The translations under genes and the position numbers were made by a program. The notes beneath the pieces are model-generated. The model was not told where the DNA came from, made no database searches, and saw only the letters and a list, made by a program, of their open reading frames with translations. Positions 22,826 to 33,983 of a stretch of 64,000 nucleotides of DNA are shown here, in pieces. Position 1 is the stretch's first letter, and each line of letters begins with the position of its first letter. Location: positions 125,985-189,984 of the forward strand of contig NW_019774692.1 in assembly GCF_001039355.2 (NCBI RefSeq), written 5' to 3'. The stretch is from Lingula anatina (lineage: Eukaryota > Brachiopoda > Lingulata > Lingulida > Lingulidae).

Positions 22826-24766
22826 TTATTTAACTTTTTTTAATTCATCAACTAATTGACCAGTTTCTCCTTCAAGATCAGCTGATTTTAATGTAGAAAC
22901 AATATCAATTTTTTTAAATTCTTCCATTAATTTTTCTTGAATTATTTTCATATTAATAGAACCTTTTAATTCATCTGAAATATCTTTGTTTTCAATTAAT
23001 TTATCAATTTCTGATTTTAATGAAGTTTTAATAGCATCATTGAATTGAACTTTTTTATCTGATGATCCAACTGTAAAATCAGCATGATTTTTAACAGCAT
23101 TTGCAAAAATCATTCTAATTTTGTTATTAACACCACCAGGAATTGAAGTAAGTTTTAATAAAACTGCACCTTTTATTTTTGCTTGTGAAGCATTATCAGC
23201 TGTTGCAACTGTTTTTGCAGCATTAGCATCTGACACATCTAAACTATCTATTTTTGTTTTAGCTTCAACAAAATCAGAAAAATCAATACCTTCTGTTGTT
23301 ACATATTGATCTGAAATTGCTCTTACTGCAACAACATTAGGATTTGCATCAATTTCTGTATCTACTGGTTTTGTTAAAGTAGGTATTTTAATTGAACCTA
23401 ATAATTCTTTACCAATTACAAAGTTTAATAATAATTTAACTTTTTCTGCTGAAATTGTACCTGCTGAAATTGTACCTGCCATTGTATTAGTTAAAGCTAT
23501 TTTTGAAGTTAAATATCCTAATAATTTTGTATATTTAGCATGATTTGTATTAACTTGAAAACTACCAATCAATTTTACTTTTGCTCAAACTTTTTTAATA
23601 GCATCTTTTCTCAATTCATCATCTGTACCAGAAATTGATGCTGTAGTTGCATTAAATGAATTAATTAATGTTTTTACACTTTCTAAATCACTTTTTTTAA
23701 ATGAAATTTTATATGCATTACCATCACTTGTATTAGCAGCATCTAATGTTCCAGCATCAACTGTTCCAGAAAATAATGTTTCTTTATTTTCAAAATAAAC
23801 TTTTTTAATAACTTTTTCAAATAATTTGTCTCATTTATCATCACCAGTTAATTCTGTTTTTACTGTAAAATCTGAACCATCATCTTTTGTATCTGCAGTT
23901 TTAACATCATATAATTTTTTAATTAAATCAATATTAAATGAATTATCTTGAATAATTTTATTAATGTATTTTTTGTCTTCATTTTTTATTTTGTTTAATT
24001 TAAAAAATTTCAATATATCAAATGATGCTTGTCTTGATGCAAAATCATCATCACTTTCTGCTTTAGTAGATTTTGTACCATCTAATTTAATTCCTTCATC
24101 ACCTTTTTTAATGTCATTTGAAGTATCAAGTTCATAATATTCAAATGATGCACGATCTACAAAAGCTTGAAAACTATTTTTTAATGTATTTAAATCATTT
24201 TTAAATGCTTTTTTTGTATCATCTGCTAATCACATTAATTTTTGATTATTTGAAAATCCTTTTAATCAATCTTCTAATAATTTTTTATATTTTGTAACAA
24301 ATTCTTTTTCAGATTTAAAAATACCAGTTTCATCATCAGTACCAGTTTTTTTATAACCAATTATATTTTTTACTATATCTAATGTAAATTTATCTTTAAT
24401 TAATTTTAAAGCTGATGTATATTCATCTTTATTATCAATTACATTTGAATCAAGTAAATCATTTAATTTAGTTTTTGCAACTTCAATAATTTCTTCTTTT
24501 AATACTTTAATTTTATTATCATCTGCTGTGCTTTCATAACCTGCTTTATCTATTAATTTAACATCAGAAATTTTAGATAAAACTTCATCACTATTTAATA
24601 CTTCTTTAGTAAATAAATCCATAAATTTATTTGATGAAGTTGTTAATTTGTCTTCACTTGATTGAGTTTTTTGATTTGAAACAACAATAAGTCCAACTGT
24701 TAAACCAACAATACCTAATAAAGATATAGCTAAAGAAATATCTCTAATTTTATTTTTACTATTCAT
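22826..24766 (-). CDS. Membrane-anchored surface protein, well translated, with decayed paralogs nearby
   Basis: 646 aa. The N-terminus is KNKIRDISLAISLLGIVGL, an uncleaved signal-anchor (about residues 9-28) with no lipobox Cys. The rest is hydrophilic and helical, rich in Lys, Asp, Ser and Thr, with several Trp encoded by TGA. A 15-bp duplication gives AGTISAGTISAEK near residue 435. The ribosome binding site is strong (AGAGGAGAT, GGAG about 11 bases from ATG), unlike most genes here, which suggests high expression. I do not recognise a domain. Remnants of at least two relatives lie at 21540-22700 and 13985-14330, so this belongs to an expanding and decaying family. A surface-antigen role is inferred. 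Confidence 0.85.
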
Positions 24767-25414
24767 TTTTTTTATATCTCCTCTTATTTAATTTTAAAAA
24801 ACTTTATAGTTTTTTTAAATATTTAAAATAATTATATAATTAATTTATTTTAATATACAAATTTTTTTTTATTGTTTTTTATAATGTTTATAAAATATAT
24901 TTTTTAGTTAAATTTTTATTATTATAAATTTTATAAATATTTATTATAAAAAATAAATTAATTACTTATATAATAACAAAAAAAAATAAAAATTAAAAAA
25001 ATAATAGATATATAAAAATTAAAAAAAATATAATTATAAAATAAATAAATTTATAAATATTTAAAAAAATATATTAAAAAATTGTTATTATTTTAATTTA
25101 TTGTTTTATTAATTTTATAATCCATAAATTAAATAATATAAATAGTAATTTTTAAAATGAATAAAAAAATGAATAATAATATTTATGGAAAAATTTATAA
25201 ATAATAAAAATTGTTACTTTAAATTAATAAAATATTTTAATAAAAATTATTTGATTATAAATTTAGATATATAAAAATATTTTTTAATAATCATTATAAA
25301 TTTTTAAAATTTAATTTTTAAATCTTAAGATTTTATATTTTTAAATGTTTACTTTTATTGAAAATAATAAAAAACATATCTATAAATTTATTTAATATTT
25401 ATTAAAATATTATT
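24767..25414. promoter_or_regulatory. Divergent promoter region between surface protein gene and dnaE
   Basis: About 650 bases with almost no G or C and no gene that I can support. On the minus strand a TATAAT at about 24829-24836 could serve the surface protein gene. An 8-bp hairpin (AAAAAACT, loop TTAT, AGTTTTTT; 24796-24815) falls in its 5' leader just before the Shine-Dalgarno site. The dnaE start at 25415 has no Shine-Dalgarno sequence. Confidence 0.35.
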
Positions 25415-28108
25415 ATGAAACAAATACCATTAAAAGTTTATTCATATTATAATTTTTTAAATTCAACTATATCGTTTAAAAAATATATTGAATTTTTAAA
25501 AGAAAATAAAATAGAAATTGCACCACTATTATCTAAAGAATCAGTTTTTGGTATATATAAATTCTTTAAATTATGTAAACAAAATTCATTAAAACCAATA
25601 ATAGGAACAACATTTTCAAATATAAAAATAAAAAATAGAAATATAGAAATAACAATATTACCAAAAAAAATAGATGGATATAAAAATATGAATTATTTAT
25701 CATCTATTTCAATGAATATAAATAATAAAGAAATAAAAATAGAATATTTAAAACAAAATTACAAAGATATCATTGTAATTGTTTCATTAAATAAAAATAT
25801 AAATCTAAATAATTTTTTTGAAATAAAAAAAGAACTTATTTTTTTAAAAGATTTATATTGAGGAAAAAATGAAAAAACAGAAAATAATTTATTTAAAAAT
25901 ATTTTAAAAGATAAAGAAATAAAATTAATTGATTTTAAATCTGTAACAGTTTTAAAAAATTCAGAAAAAGAATTTTTTAAAATTTTACAAAAAATAAAAA
26001 ATCCAGAAAAAATATTAAAAAATAATTTAAATATTTTTTCTTTTTTTGAAACATTCAATGAATACAATGAAAATATAAAAAAAATTCTAATAAAAAATCA
26101 AAATGAATTAATATCAAAAATAAATTTAGAAATACCAATAGAAAAAAAATTACGATTAAATAATTTAAACAATAATTTAAATTTAGATCCTTATAAAACA
26201 TTAGAAAATATTTGTTTTAAAAAATTAAAAGAATTAAAACTTAATAAAAGTTATAAAAAAAGATTAATCAAAGAATTAAAATTAATAAAAGATAAAAACT
26301 TTTCTAATTATTTTTTAATAGTAAAAAATTATATTGATTTTGCAATTAAAAATGAAATTATTGTAGGACCAGGAAGAGGATCTGCACCTGGTAGTTTAAT
26401 TTGTTATCTTTTAAATATTACAAAAATAGATCCAATAAAATATAATCTTTTATTTGAACGTTTTTTAAACAAAGAAAGAATAGAACTTCCAGATATTGAT
26501 ACTGATTTTCAAGATAATAAAAGAAATGAAGTAATTAAATATATATTTAATAAATATCAAAATAATAATGTTGGATTAATAAGTACTTTTCAAAAAATAG
26601 GAATTAAATTAGCTATAAGAGATGTTGGTAGAGCTTTGGGTATAAATTTAAATGAAATATCTGAAATAACAAAAAAAATATCTTTATTTTATGCTGATAA
26701 TTTAGAGAAAAATTTAGAAAATTCAATAGAATTAAGATACAAAAAAGAAAAATTTCCAAATCTATTTAAATATGTAAAAAAAATTATTGGATTTCCAAGA
26801 CAACAAGGAATTCATGCAGCAGGTATAGTTATTTCAGATATAAATTTAAATTATTTAACTGGTACTTGAAATGATGGTTTAAATACAATAATTCAAATGG
26901 ATATGAAATTAATTAAAGATTTTGGTTTAATTAAAATGGATATTTTAGGTTTAAGAAATTTAACACTAATTTCAAATATTTTAAATAAATTAAATGTTAA
27001 TAATGAAAAAAATAAATATTTAGAAAATATCAAATTAAATGATAATAATACATTTCAACTACTTAAAGAAGGAAAAACTAAAGGTATTTTTCAATTAGAA
27101 TCAAGTGGAATGACTGAATTGATAAAAAAAATAAAACCTAAAGAAATAGAAGATATTGCATTAACAATTTCTTTATTTAGACCTGGCTCAATAAAATATA
27201 TTGATGATTTTTTAGAAAGAAAAAATAAAAATATTAAATATAAAAATTTAATTCCTGAATTTTATGAAATATTAATTCAAACACAAGGAATTCCTATTTT
27301 TCAAGAACAAATAATTAAAATGGTTCAAATTTTTTCTGGTTTATCTGCAGAAAAATCAGACATATTAAGAAGAGCAATATCAAAAAAAAACCAAATTCTT
27401 TTTGACACTTTTAAAAATATTTTTTATAAAAAATCAAAAGAAAATAATCGTTCAGAAGAACTAATAAATAAAATTTGAAAAATAATAATACAATTTGCTA
27501 AATATGGCTTTAATCGTTCACATGCAATGGGTTATTCTTTTATTTCATACTGAATGGCTTATTTAAAAACAAAAAATTTTAATTTATTTTTCACTCAATT
27601 ATTAAACAGTGTTATTGGTGATGATAAAAAAACATATTGTTATTTAAAAATATTAAAAAAAAATAATATTTTAATAAATCTACCATGTATAAATAGAAAT
27701 ATTTTTAAATTTATTAATAAAAAAAACGAAATATTTTTACCATTAATAATTATTAAAAAAATTAATATTAATTTTTACAATAATTTAAAAAAAGAAAGAG
27801 AAAAAAATAAAAATTTTAAAGATATATTTGATTTTTTTGTAAGAATGAGTAAATATAATTTAACAAAAAATATTTATTTTAATTTAGTTTATTCAGGATC
27901 ATTAGATTCTTTTAATATAAAACGTTTAGATTTGATAAAAAATTATGAAAAACTAAAACTTTATTTTAATACAATAAATATAAAAAAAACAAATCAAGTA
28001 GATTTTTCAATTATTGAAAAACCTAAATTACAAATTTATAATGAAAAAGAAAAAGATGAAAATTTATTCTTAAAAGAAGAAGAAGTTTTTGGATTTAAAT
28101 TAAAATAA
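25415..28108 (+). CDS. dnaE: DNA polymerase III alpha subunit, DnaE type
   Basis: 897 aa, close to mollicute DnaE lengths and shorter than the 1100-plus of other bacteria. The palm motif GPGRGSAPGSLICYLL lies near residue 320 and the catalytic acidic motif PDIDTDFQD near 360. The fingers region has FPRQQGIHAAGIVIS near 465, MDILGLRNL near 510 and LFRPGSIKYIDDF near 590. GFNRSHAMGYSFISYW near 700 has its W as TGA. The N-terminal PHP domain is recognisable (LKPIIGTTF) but lacks the HxH and other metal ligands. The C-terminus ends EEEVFGFKLK, so little of the OB-fold and tail domain remains. It is not PolC type: no DEDD exonuclease insert is seen. Confidence 0.93.
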
Positions 28109-28126
28109 ATATTTTTAACCTTGAAA

Positions 28127-28200
28127 TGGCAGGAGTAGCAGGAATTGAACCCGCACATATGGTTTTGAAGACCATTGTTCTACCATTAAACTATACTCCT
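28127..28200 (-). tRNA. tRNA-Trp (anticodon UCA)
   Basis: 74 nt with encoded CCA. Acceptor AGGAGTA pairs with TACTCCT. The anticodon loop is CTTCAAA, giving UCA, which reads UGA (and UGG by wobble) as Trp. The T loop is TTCAATT. This tRNA explains the pervasive in-frame TGA codons. It is convergent with dnaE. No tRNA-Trp(CCA) is seen in the window. Confidence 0.95.
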
Positions 28201-28305
28201 AGAAAAATTTATTAATAATTTATTAATAATTATATATTTTTATTATAAATTTTACATTTCTTATTATCATTATAATGTTCTACTATTAATTTAAAAAATA
28301 AAATG

Positions 28306-29976
28306 TTAATTATTTCAAATCAATGTTTCACTTTCATAAATATCTATTAATTTATAAATAACATTTTTAAAATCATGTTTAATAAACATAATTTCAGCAT
28401 TTAAAATTTTATTTCTACTAAAATCATTATTAAATCTAAATTTATTTACTCTTACAAATAATTCATCAATAATACTTTTTAAAAAAATAGATTCTTTTAT
28501 ATCTTTTTTTAAATTTCTAATTTCTGAAAGAATATTATTGTATTTAAAAATTAAATTTATTTGTTGATCATTTGATGATAATTGTTCTTTTTTAAAAAGC
28601 AAAAAATCTTTCATTATTTTATTAAATCTATTAAAAAATATATTTTTAATATAAATATATTGTGGTTTTAAAAATAATGATTCAATATTTAATAAAGTTA
28701 AAAACATTTCATTGTTTTTTTCTTTTTCAGTATTAAAAAAATTAATCATTCTAGGTAAATTTTTAAACAAAATAATTAAATTATCAGATAAATGTTCAAT
28801 TTTTAATAAATCTTCATTTAAAAAGTTTTTAAAATTTATTTCTTCTTTATCAATAATTAAAAAATCAATTTCTTTTTTAGTTTCTAATAATAATTTTTTA
28901 AAATTTTTAAATTCATTTTTTTGAAATCTAGTAAAAAAATTACTATATTCAAAATTTTGAATTAAATCATTAAATTTTAAAAATTCTGTTTGTAATATAT
29001 TAAATTTATCAATTATAAATTCAAATGAATCAACAAATAATTTATTTAAATTATCAATATTTTTTACTTGATATATTTTATTTTCTAAATCAAAAATTAA
29101 ATTTAATAATATATCTTTTGTTTCAAATGGGACAAAATTACAAATTTTATTAAAAATTTGTATATTTGTTTTTTGAAATTCTCTATTTAATTTTTGAATT
29201 AATGAAATATAATTTTGTTTTTTATTTAAATCAATTAAATTTAATAATTCATTTTGTTTTTCTTTTAATAATTCAAATAATGAAATAGTTTTTATTCAAA
29301 TAATTAATTTTTCAGAAAAATGAATTACTTCATAATTCATTTCATATAATCTTTTTTTTATTTCAAAATAATTTAGTTTATAAATTTCAGATTCAAAAAT
29401 TCTTAAATTTTCTAAAATTAATTTTATTTTAATTTTTAAAAAATCAATATTAATTTCAAAATTTAAATTTAATTTATATAATTCTTCAAATAATTTATCT
29501 AAAATTAAATTTAATAAATCTATTCTTTCAAAAACAATATTTTCAATTGCAAAAGTTATATTTAATTCTTCACTATATTTATTAATTAATTCATTGTTTT
29601 TTTCAAAATCATTATAAATATTAAATATATTTGAATTTTCAATAATATTTAAATTTAAAGATTCTTTTTTTGTTTCAATATTTAAAACTTCAATAAATCT
29701 TTTTATAATTAATGTATTTTTTTTAACAATAAGATCTATATATTTATAAAATAAATAATTATAAATCTTTAAATATTCTTTATTTTTTAATGAAAATTTT
29801 TTAATTTCTAACAATTTATTTAAAAAAAATGGAGATTTAAAAATTTCTAATTCATTTATAAATTTATTTATTTTTTTAAATTTATTTATTTCAAAAATTA
29901 ATTTCATTAAAAACAAAAAATTTAATAATGAAACAAAAATAAATAAAAAAATAATAGTTATAGTTAATGCAGACAT
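28306..29976 (-). CDS. ezrA: EzrA-like septation ring regulator
   Basis: 556 aa, with an N-terminal membrane segment (about residues 4-27) followed by helical, coiled-coil-rich sequence to the end. This matches EzrA of Firmicutes in length (about 560 aa), topology and spectrin-like make-up. EzrA modulates FtsZ assembly at the inner membrane. Support is structural and contextual: rpsD is adjacent and divergent, as ezrA lies near rpsD in Bacillus. Primary-sequence signatures are weak, so another coiled-coil anchor protein is possible. The frame crosses TGA at 29293-29295 and 28315-28317 and ends WNN. Confidence 0.55.
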
Positions 29977-30045
29977 ATTTAAAAAAATTATTTATATTTA
30001 AATATAAACAAGTTATAATATTATTATAAAATATTAAAAATTATT

Positions 30046-30645
30046 ATGTCTAGATACTTAGGACCAATTTATAAAAAATCAAAAAAATTAAATTTTTCAA
30101 TTTTAGAAAATCATAAAGAATTTGTAAGAGTAAAAAAAACTAAAAGACCTGTAAGACAACCAAGAAAATCAGGTTTTGGTTTACAATTATCAGAAAAACA
30201 AAAATTACAATATAGATATAATTTATCAGAAAAACCTTTAAGAAATCTTTTTAAAAAGATTATTAAAATGAAAGGTAATAAAATGGATAATCTTTTAGCA
30301 ACATTAGAAAAAAGATTAGACAATATTGTTTTTAGAATGGGTATAGTTTCAACAAGAAAAGCAGCAAGACAACTTGTAAATCATAATCATATACTTGTAA
30401 ATAATAAAAAAGCTTCTATTCCTTCAATTATTTTAAAAGTAAATGATATTGTAACTATTAAAAAAGATAAAATTAAAAAATTAGAAGTAATAAAAGAATC
30501 ATTTAAAAAAGCTGGAAACTTTAATTTTATTGAATTAGATAAAAATAATTTTTCTGCTAAATTAATAAAAGAACCAAAAAAAGAAGATATTAAAAATGAT
30601 ATTAACTTAGCTTTAGTTAATGAATATTACAACAGATTTATTTAA
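30046..30645 (+). CDS. rpsD: 30S ribosomal protein S4
   Basis: 199 aa, no TGA. S4 nucleates 30S assembly and often represses its own synthesis. It begins MSRYLGPIYKKSKKL. RQPRKSGFGLQLSEKQKLQYRY matches the S4 core, and the S4 RNA-binding domain lies at about residues 85-150 (LEKRLDNIVFRMG, STRKAARQLVNHNHILVN). The N-terminal zinc-binding Cys residues of some S4 proteins are absent. It ends LVNEYYNRFI. It is divergent from ezrA with a 69-base gap and is followed by an intrinsic terminator. Confidence 0.96.
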   Translation: MSRYLGPIYKKSKKLNFSILENHKEFVRVKKTKRPVRQPRKSGFGLQLSEKQKLQYRYNLSEKPLRNLFKKIIKMKGNKMDNLLATLEKRLDNIVFRMGIVSTRKAARQLVNHNHILVNNKKASIPSIILKVNDIVTIKKDKIKKLEVIKESFKKAGNFNFIELDKNNFSAKLIKEPKKEDIKNDINLALVNEYYNRFI

Positions 30646-30667
30646 TATTTAATAAATATATTTTTTT

Positions 30668-30701
30668 AAAAAAAGACTATAAAAATTTATAGTCTTTTTT
30701 T
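30668..30701. terminator. Bidirectional intrinsic terminator
   Basis: A stem GACTATAAA/TTTATAGTC with a 2-base loop, extended by A and T tracts on either side. It lies between the convergent stops of rpsD (30645) and dnaI (30707), so it can act on both. Confidence 0.85.
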
Positions 30702-30706
30702 ATTAA

Positions 30707-31591
30707 TTATTTGTTTTTCATATTATCTTTAATAACTTCAACAAATGATGAAGATCTTAAAACTTCTAATTTTGTATTTGAAAAACGAAATACATTTTCA
30801 AGTTCATCCATTGTATATGGTGAAATAATAAAAGTTATTTTATTTTCATTAAAACGTTTAGAAAATAATGGAAAAAGAAAATCATCTCTAATACTTGATG
30901 AACAATTCCCCATCCCAAAATTATCAATAACTAATAAATCAATTTCAAAATATTTTTTAAACAAATCATTAGAATTTGTCTTTCATGTATTTTTAATATT
31001 CATTATTAAAGTTCTTTCATCAATAAATGCAACTTTAATTTTTTTCTTCTTTATTAAATGAATACAAGTTATTACTGCTGCTTTTTTACTATAAACTTCT
31101 TTATTTTGACTGTAAAAATAAATATTTTCAACTAAAAAATCTTTTGAATTTGTTTTAAAATTATCATTAAATGAAATTGTTTTTTGTTTGGTGTTACTTA
31201 AATTTATATTAAAATCTAATTCTTTATTTATTATTCAATTCTTAGGAAAAGATCTTTCAATAAAACTAGATAAAATAAAATTTTCATTATAAATTGGATG
31301 TATACATCTTTTTAATTCTATTGTTGTTACTCCATATTTAGAAAATTTTAATTTTTTTCTAAAAAATTTATATGTTTGTTTACATTCAGAATCAACATTT
31401 TTACATAAATTAAAAGAATAAAGATACTCTAATAATAAACTTTTTAATTCATTTATTTTTGAAAAATCATAATTAAATTTATTTAATTTATTTATATAAT
31501 TTTTAAATTCTAAATTGTTAATGTAACTATTTTTTAATATTTCTTTTTCTTTATTATCTTTAATTGCTTCAAAAAACTTTTTATTAAACAT
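30707..31591 (-). CDS. dnaI: Primosomal protein DnaI (helicase loader) with lost Walker A
   Basis: 294 aa. Loads the replicative helicase in Firmicutes. The C-terminal AAA part is recognisable: Walker B LLVIDNFGMG (about 219-228) followed by SIRDDFLFPLFSKRF, matching the DDLGAE...VRDDVFGPILQYR segment of DnaI, and a sensor-like FIISPYTMDEL. Where DnaI has YGKFGVGKT this protein has YSQNKEVYSKK (about 160-170), so the P-loop glycines and GKT are gone. The gene overlaps the dnaB 3' end by 8 bases (ATGTTTAA), which suggests coupling. dnaB-dnaI adjacency is as in Bacillus. Confidence 0.82.
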
Positions 31592-32549
31592 ATAATATCT
31601 CTTTCACTAAGTTTTTTATTTTATTATTAATATTATTATCATTTTTTTCACTTTTTGATAAATTAATTGAAATTTTTTTATTAAATGAATTTTCTTTTAA
31701 TCAATTTGGTGTTTTGTGATTTTGAATTAAATAATGATTTACTGATAAATTTTCATATATTTCAACAAAATGATTTATTATTTTTTCTTTATTAAATAAA
31801 ATGCATCTATTATTAAGATCTTCAACTAATTTAATTATATAATTTACTTCTATTCTTTTTCCACAATTTCTAAATAATACATAATCAATTATAATTTCTA
31901 AACAATTTTTAGGTATATTGTAATTTAAAATTAATTTTTTATATAAATTTAATTCCTTTATTTTAAAATTGTAATTCAATTCTTTTAAAAAATCTGTATT
32001 AATTTCAATTTCTTTATTATTTTGTATTTCTATATTTTTAATTTCTTTAATTTTTAATTTAAAATTTGTTTTTTGTTCATTATTTAAATTTTCATCTTTT
32101 TGATTATAATTTTTTGATAATTTAATATATATGTTTTCAAAAGATTTTTTAGAAATATTTTTCATTAATTTTTTATAAAATTCATTATCTTTAAATAATT
32201 CATTAATAAATTTAGGTTTTTTCAATATTATTTCTGAAGTTTCAAAATCAAAATTTTGAATTATCAATAAATCATATTTTATTAAACATTCTAAACTTTC
32301 TTCAAATTCTAATTGATTTAATTTACAAAACTTAAAAATATCAGTTTTTAACATTTTTTTATTTTTTTTAGAAAAATTTTTTTGAATAATAAAAAATCTG
32401 TATAAAGATATTGTATTTAAACCTAAAATTGGTTGATAAACAAATGTTAATATTTGTTCTTCTAATTGTGTTAAAAGTATTGATAAATCTATAAAATAAT
32501 ATTTTTTTATCAATTTATTGTTATTTTGAAATAATATATTTAATGTCAT
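31584..32549 (-). CDS. dnaB: Replication initiation and membrane attachment protein DnaB (Firmicute type)
   Basis: 321 aa. Acts with DnaI and DnaD in helicase loading in Bacillus. The N-terminal winged-helix part has YQPILGLNTISLYRFF, a typical DnaB/DnaD N-terminal motif, at about residues 39-54. The C-terminal DnaB_2-like helical region has LILNYNIPKNCLEIIIDYVL. It ends VKEILYV, overlapping the dnaI start. This is not the replicative helicase, which is called DnaC in Bacillus. No Shine-Dalgarno sequence precedes ATG 32549. The assignment rests on motif plus pairing with dnaI. Confidence 0.75.
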
Positions 32550-32687
32550 ATAAAAAAATTTTAAAGATTTTTTTTAGAATATAAAAATATTTTTTTTAAT
32601 TAACAATAAAATCACAAATTAAAAAATATTTTTTTTAATTATTTTATATATTAATTAATATAATTAACATTAAATTTATTTTTTTAA

Positions 32688-32727
32688 AAATTATTATTTT
32701 TTATTATTTTTTTAAAAATAATAATTT
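32688..32727 (-). terminator. Possible terminator after the rRNA operon
   Basis: An inverted repeat of 14 bases (AAATTATTATTTTT and complement) made only of A and T, about 100 bases beyond the 5S gene. In DNA this AT-rich it may be chance. The rest of 32550-32823 shows nothing I can identify. Confidence 0.3.
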
Positions 32728-32823
32728 AAAAAATTAAATATTCTATTAAAAATTTAAATAATTATTTTTTTAAATTATTATTAAATTTTTTATTTAAACA
32801 AAAAAACTTAATTCAATCTTAAA

Positions 32824-32939
32824 ATTCACTGGCATCTTGTTATTTTCCCGATAAATCAGTATCTTCACCGTTAAATTGTTTAACTTCTCTGTTCGGAATG
32901 GAAAGAGGTGGAACCAACTTGCTATCAACACCAGTGAAT
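32824..32939 (-). rRNA. rrf: 5S ribosomal RNA
   Basis: About 116 nt. The conserved 5S internal segment CCATTCCGAACAGAGAAGTT is present on the minus strand, and the ends pair as ATTCACTGG with CCAGTGAAT. It is the last gene of the 16S-23S-5S operon, about 80 bases after 23S. Ends are approximate. Confidence 0.93.
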
Positions 32940-33019
32940 TATAAAATTAAATTAAGTTTTAATTCTGTAAAAATCAATGTTCAAATTTAAATAGATAACA
33001 TTACATAAAAAATAATAAA

Positions 33020-33445
33020 AAAATTGTGGACAATTAGTACTAGTCAGCTAAATACATCACTGTACTTACACCTCTAGCCTATCAAACTCATAGTCTATAA
33101 GTTGTCTCATATGGAAATCTAATCTTTAGGCCGACTTCGTGCTTAGATGCTTTCAGCACTTATCCGATTTATACATAGCTACCCAGCGATGCTCTTGGCA
33201 GAACAACTGGAACACCAGAGGTATAAGCCCTTCGCTCCTCTCGTACTAGAAAGACCTCCTATCAAATTTCCCACGTCCACAGCAGATAGGGACCAGACTG
33301 TCTCACGACGTCTTGAACCCAGCTAACGTCCCGTTTTAATGGGCGAACAGCCCAACCCTTGGAACCTGCTTCAGCTCCAGGATACGGCAAGCCGACATCG
33401 AGGTATCAAACCTTCTCGTCGATGTGAACTCTTGGAGAAGATGAA

Positions 33446-33478
<33 letters not shown>

Positions 33479-33632
33479 GCGACAAGCAAAAGACAATGCA
33501 TTGCCGGATCACTAAGTCCTACTTTCGTACCTGTTCAACTTGTTAGTCTTACAGTCAAGCACTTTTGTATCTTTACACTCTACATATGATTTCTGACCAT
33601 ATTGAAAGTACCATTGAGCACCTCCGTTACAT

Positions 33633-33664
<32 letters not shown>

Positions 33665-33950
33665 ACCTGACACTGTCCCTTTGATTGTTATCTAAAGGTT
33701 AGAGTTTCAATTTAACAAGAGTAGTATTTCACTATCGTCTCACTGACAACTGGCATCATCAGATCATAGACTCCTACTTATTCTGTACAAATTAAACTAA
33801 AACTCAATATCAAGTTATAGTAAAGCTCCACGGGGTCTTTTCGTCTAGCTGCGGAAAACTCGCATCGTCACGAGTAATAAGATTTCACCGAGTCTACATT
33901 TGAGACAGCATCCAGATCATTGTACCTTTCGTGCAGGTCAGGACTTATCT

Positions 33951-33983
<33 letters not shown>

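Noticed and set aside
24950-25400. A further decayed gene in the gap before dnaE
   Set aside because: The stretch is almost pure A and T, and I could not align it convincingly to any gene in the window.
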